Positions 62,190 to 64,000 of a DNA stretch of 64,000 nucleotides are shown here, piece by piece. The translations under genes and the position numbers were made by a program. Origin of the DNA: Mesodorylaimus sp. YZB2_4. Its lineage: Eukaryota > Nematoda > Enoplea > Dorylaimida > Dorylaimidae. The number at the start of each line of letters is the position of its first letter. Position 1 is the stretch's first letter. The stretch covers positions 310,001-374,000 of the forward strand of contig JASANH010001018.1 of the NCBI GenBank assembly GCA_030248295.1. Direction: 5' to 3'. The notes beneath the pieces were generated by a model. The model did no database searches. It was not told where the DNA came from and saw only the letters and a list, made by a program, of their open reading frames with translations.

Positions 62190-63316
62190 ATGTCGTCTCC
62201 TTCGACGCCGAAACGCAAGAAAAACACAAAAACGGATGAATCTTTTGAAGAAATTGAAAAATTTTTCGGTTGTTATCTTTTGGTCAGCCGAAATACGCGA
62301 CCTCGAATTCGTGGACGGACTTACATTGGATTCACAGTCGATCCCAGTCGACGAATTCGACAACATAATGCGGGCAAGAAAGGAGGTGGTGCGTGGCGAA
62401 CGAGTAAACGAGGACCGTGGTGAGATATTAATCCCTGATTGTTCGAGACAGAAATTGAATTGATTTTGTTTCAGGGACATGATCGTCATGGTGCATGGAT
62501 TTCCTAATATGATTTCTGCCTTACGCGTAAGCCTTTATAACGGCCACTGTTGTTCACTACCTTTTACTTTCGTTCTTCCAAACTGGCGTCCCCTGTTTTC
62601 GGTTTCAGTTCGAATGGGCCTGGCAGCATCCTTGCGATTCCCGCCGTCTGAAAACCTTGAACCTGAAGAAACGTGCGAAAGAAAAGCAATTAGATTTCCG
62701 GATTCGAGTAATGGCCCATATGTTGCGATCGCAGCCTTGGACTCGCTTATCACTAACAGTCAGATGGCTGAAAGAAGTTAGCTCCTTGTGAGTTTTATTG
62801 AAAAATCAGTTTGGCCTTCCTCCCCATTTCAGGAGTACCGAGTCGATTTTCCACCCGACCTTACCCCACCGGCAAATGTTCGCTTCGCATGTGGGCCAGT
62901 CAAGGCGGCAAAATCTACATTCATTTCGTCTGAACCTACGTCCAACGAAGATTCATTCTGCCGGCTGTGCACGACCACAATTCCCAGAGTAAGGTCCACT
63001 CCGACCCGTCTATCCGCAATTAATGATTTCCTTCTTTCAGACAGACCATCTTTCATGCCCTGCCCCCCTCTGCGACTCTTCCTACCACATCCTCTGTCTT
63101 GCCCGCGAATTTCTTCGCGACGATTGCACTCAGTTGATCCCCCTCGAAGGAACGTGTCCAGCGTGTACCTCGACCATCATTTGGACTGAGGCAGTCAAGA
63201 GGATCCGGTCTCCCGTCCCGCTCTCAAAGAGTCAACGTTTACTGTCTTTGAACACACCTGAATTATCTCCGAGCAAAAAAGATCACTCCGACTCGTCCGC
63301 ATACCTATTTTCGTGA
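62190..63316 (+). CDS. SLX1: SLX1 structure-specific endonuclease subunit (GIY-YIG + RING-like)
   Basis: Exons 62190-62419, 62475-62526, 62609-62776, 62833-62988 and 63041-63316; 293 residues (human SLX1 has 275). SLX1 is the nuclease of the SLX1-SLX4 complex that resolves Holliday junctions and other branched DNA. Residues about 28-110 are the GIY-YIG domain: FFGCYLLVS, then [17 protein letters not shown] with the catalytic Arg, and later FEWAWQHP with the metal-binding Glu. A C-terminal Cys/His zinc domain follows at about 170-245: CRLC, then CPAPLC, YHILCLA and CPAC. The nuclear-type basic N terminus (PKRKKN) is present. Residues after 250 are Ser-rich and not conserved. One donor is gttagc (62,777), still GT-AG. 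The stop is 147 bases from the converging TTLL4 stop. Confidence 0.94.
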
Positions 63317-63463
63317 TGAAAACCTGCAAATCATGCAAAGCTGCTTATTATCTTCATTCCGTTTTCTTAGCACTTCGAGCGAGATGATATCCCGTCTTGC
63401 ATAAAGATTCCAAAAGCGAGCAACCTGAAACTGCAACTTCCACAATCCAACCCTCTTTTGCAT

Positions 63464-63917
63464 TTATTTGTTCTCACCCGTTTCCCGAATATGAGCGTAT
63501 TGTCCGACCCATTCTTCCAACAGCAAGTTGTAATATTTGGGCTTAAACCTAACTTTTTCTTATCCAGTCTAGCCATCAAACCCGCGCTTTACCTTTTCAA
63601 AATATTTTAAATACCGAGTTGAGAAGGGTGATGGGAAAATGCGAGCAAACTGGCCTCTTCGATCGAACTCGTCCTCCGTTTCGATCAGTATTCGAACATC
63701 CGATGGCGTCAAATGGTCCAAAATCGATGCATCCGTTTTCTAAAGACCGCAAAAAGCTTTCTTATCTTCTAATCACAGCTTAACGCTCGAACTTACATTC
63801 GTTTCAGAATACTTCCTCAAAAAGAACGCTTGCTTTGTCCGTTCTTCGTCCGTCAAAAAATTGTCGTTTTGTTTTATCCGAAGATCCAAATTATGCAGTG
63901 ACGATGGCTGCATGAGA
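63464..63917 (-). CDS. TTLL4: TTLL4-like tubulin polyglutamylase, 3' exons only
   Basis: The last three exons in transcript order, 63917-63797, 63739-63593 and 63541-63464, give the final about 115 residues; the ATP-grasp ligase core lies beyond the right edge. The peptide includes FFLRKYSE, then LTPSDVRILIETEDEFDRRG and FARIFPSP, then TRYLKYFEK and PKYYNLLLEEW. It follows the order of the C-terminal end of the TTLL4 catalytic region (L.P.DVR.LVE.EDEF.RRG, RIFPS, RYL.FFE, YYNLL..W). TTLL enzymes add glutamate chains to tubulin tails; TTLL4 is an initiating glutamylase. The acceptor before 63541 is a weak ttaag. The protein ends soon after WVGQYAHIRETGENK, lacking the longer tail of human TTLL4. 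The stop codon lies inside a minus-strand AATAAA (63463-63468). Confidence 0.85.
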
Positions 63918-64000
63918 CTAAAGGACCAATGGTCAAGTTACGACCAGACAAGGTCCCACTGCTGGGATGGATCATGTACGCAACGGTTTCCCGCCTTTTT

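Overview
The window is nuclear DNA from an animal, most likely a compact-genome invertebrate. Every recognisable gene is a spliced eukaryotic gene, with introns that are mostly about 50-60 bases, GT-AG borders, and proteins that align best with metazoan families (Vasa, COPZ, TMEM209, p62, TMEM198, YKT6, site-2 protease, two-pore K+ channel, CLUH, Reeler/DOMON, MLX, SLX1, TTLL4). A small MSP-domain protein and the short introns would suit an ecdysozoan such as a nematode- or tardigrade-grade animal. That is inference; the phylum is not fixed by the sequence.

Layout. 1-6.8 kb holds three tightly packed plus-strand genes: the 3' part of a vasa/DDX4 helicase, coatomer zeta (COPZ) and TMEM209. 6.8-14.2 kb holds a loose p62/SQSTM1-like gene with two 1.6 kb introns. 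14-24 kb is gene-poor and repeat-rich, with TMEM198 (-) and an MSP-domain gene (-). 24-28.3 kb has YKT6 and the S2P protease (+). S2P converges on a two-pore-domain K+ channel gene (-, 28.35-33.0 kb). 33-36.8 kb is repeat-bearing spacer. 36.9-41.0 kb is a coiled-coil gene built from tandemly duplicated exons (+). It converges on the 30-exon CLUH gene (-, 41.8-49.8 kb). 49.8-56.2 kb is mostly unassigned. 56.2-64 kb is dense again: Reeler-DOMON protein (+), MLX (-), SLX1 (+) and the 3' end of a TTLL4-like gene (-, leaving the window).

The genes are ordinary cellular genes with no operon logic. They cover vesicle traffic (COPZ, YKT6), regulated membrane proteolysis (S2P), autophagy signalling (p62), mitochondrial mRNA biology (CLUH), DNA repair (SLX1), bHLH transcription (MLX), tubulin modification (TTLL) and germline RNA biology (vasa). 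Introns and spacers hold at least two related tRNA-derived SINE-like families and an inverted-repeat element with several copies.

Most notable: (1) the exon-cassette coiled-coil gene; (2) the K2P channel, whose cytoplasmic M2-M3 linker is close to 390 residues and carries a calcineurin-type docking motif, PQIVIS, that depends on which of two acceptors nine bases apart is used; (3) a p62 homologue with no visible UBA or LIR; (4) several 57-60 base introns that are multiples of three and free of stops. All exon borders were placed by eye from reading frame, GT-AG and homology; no search or transcript data were available.
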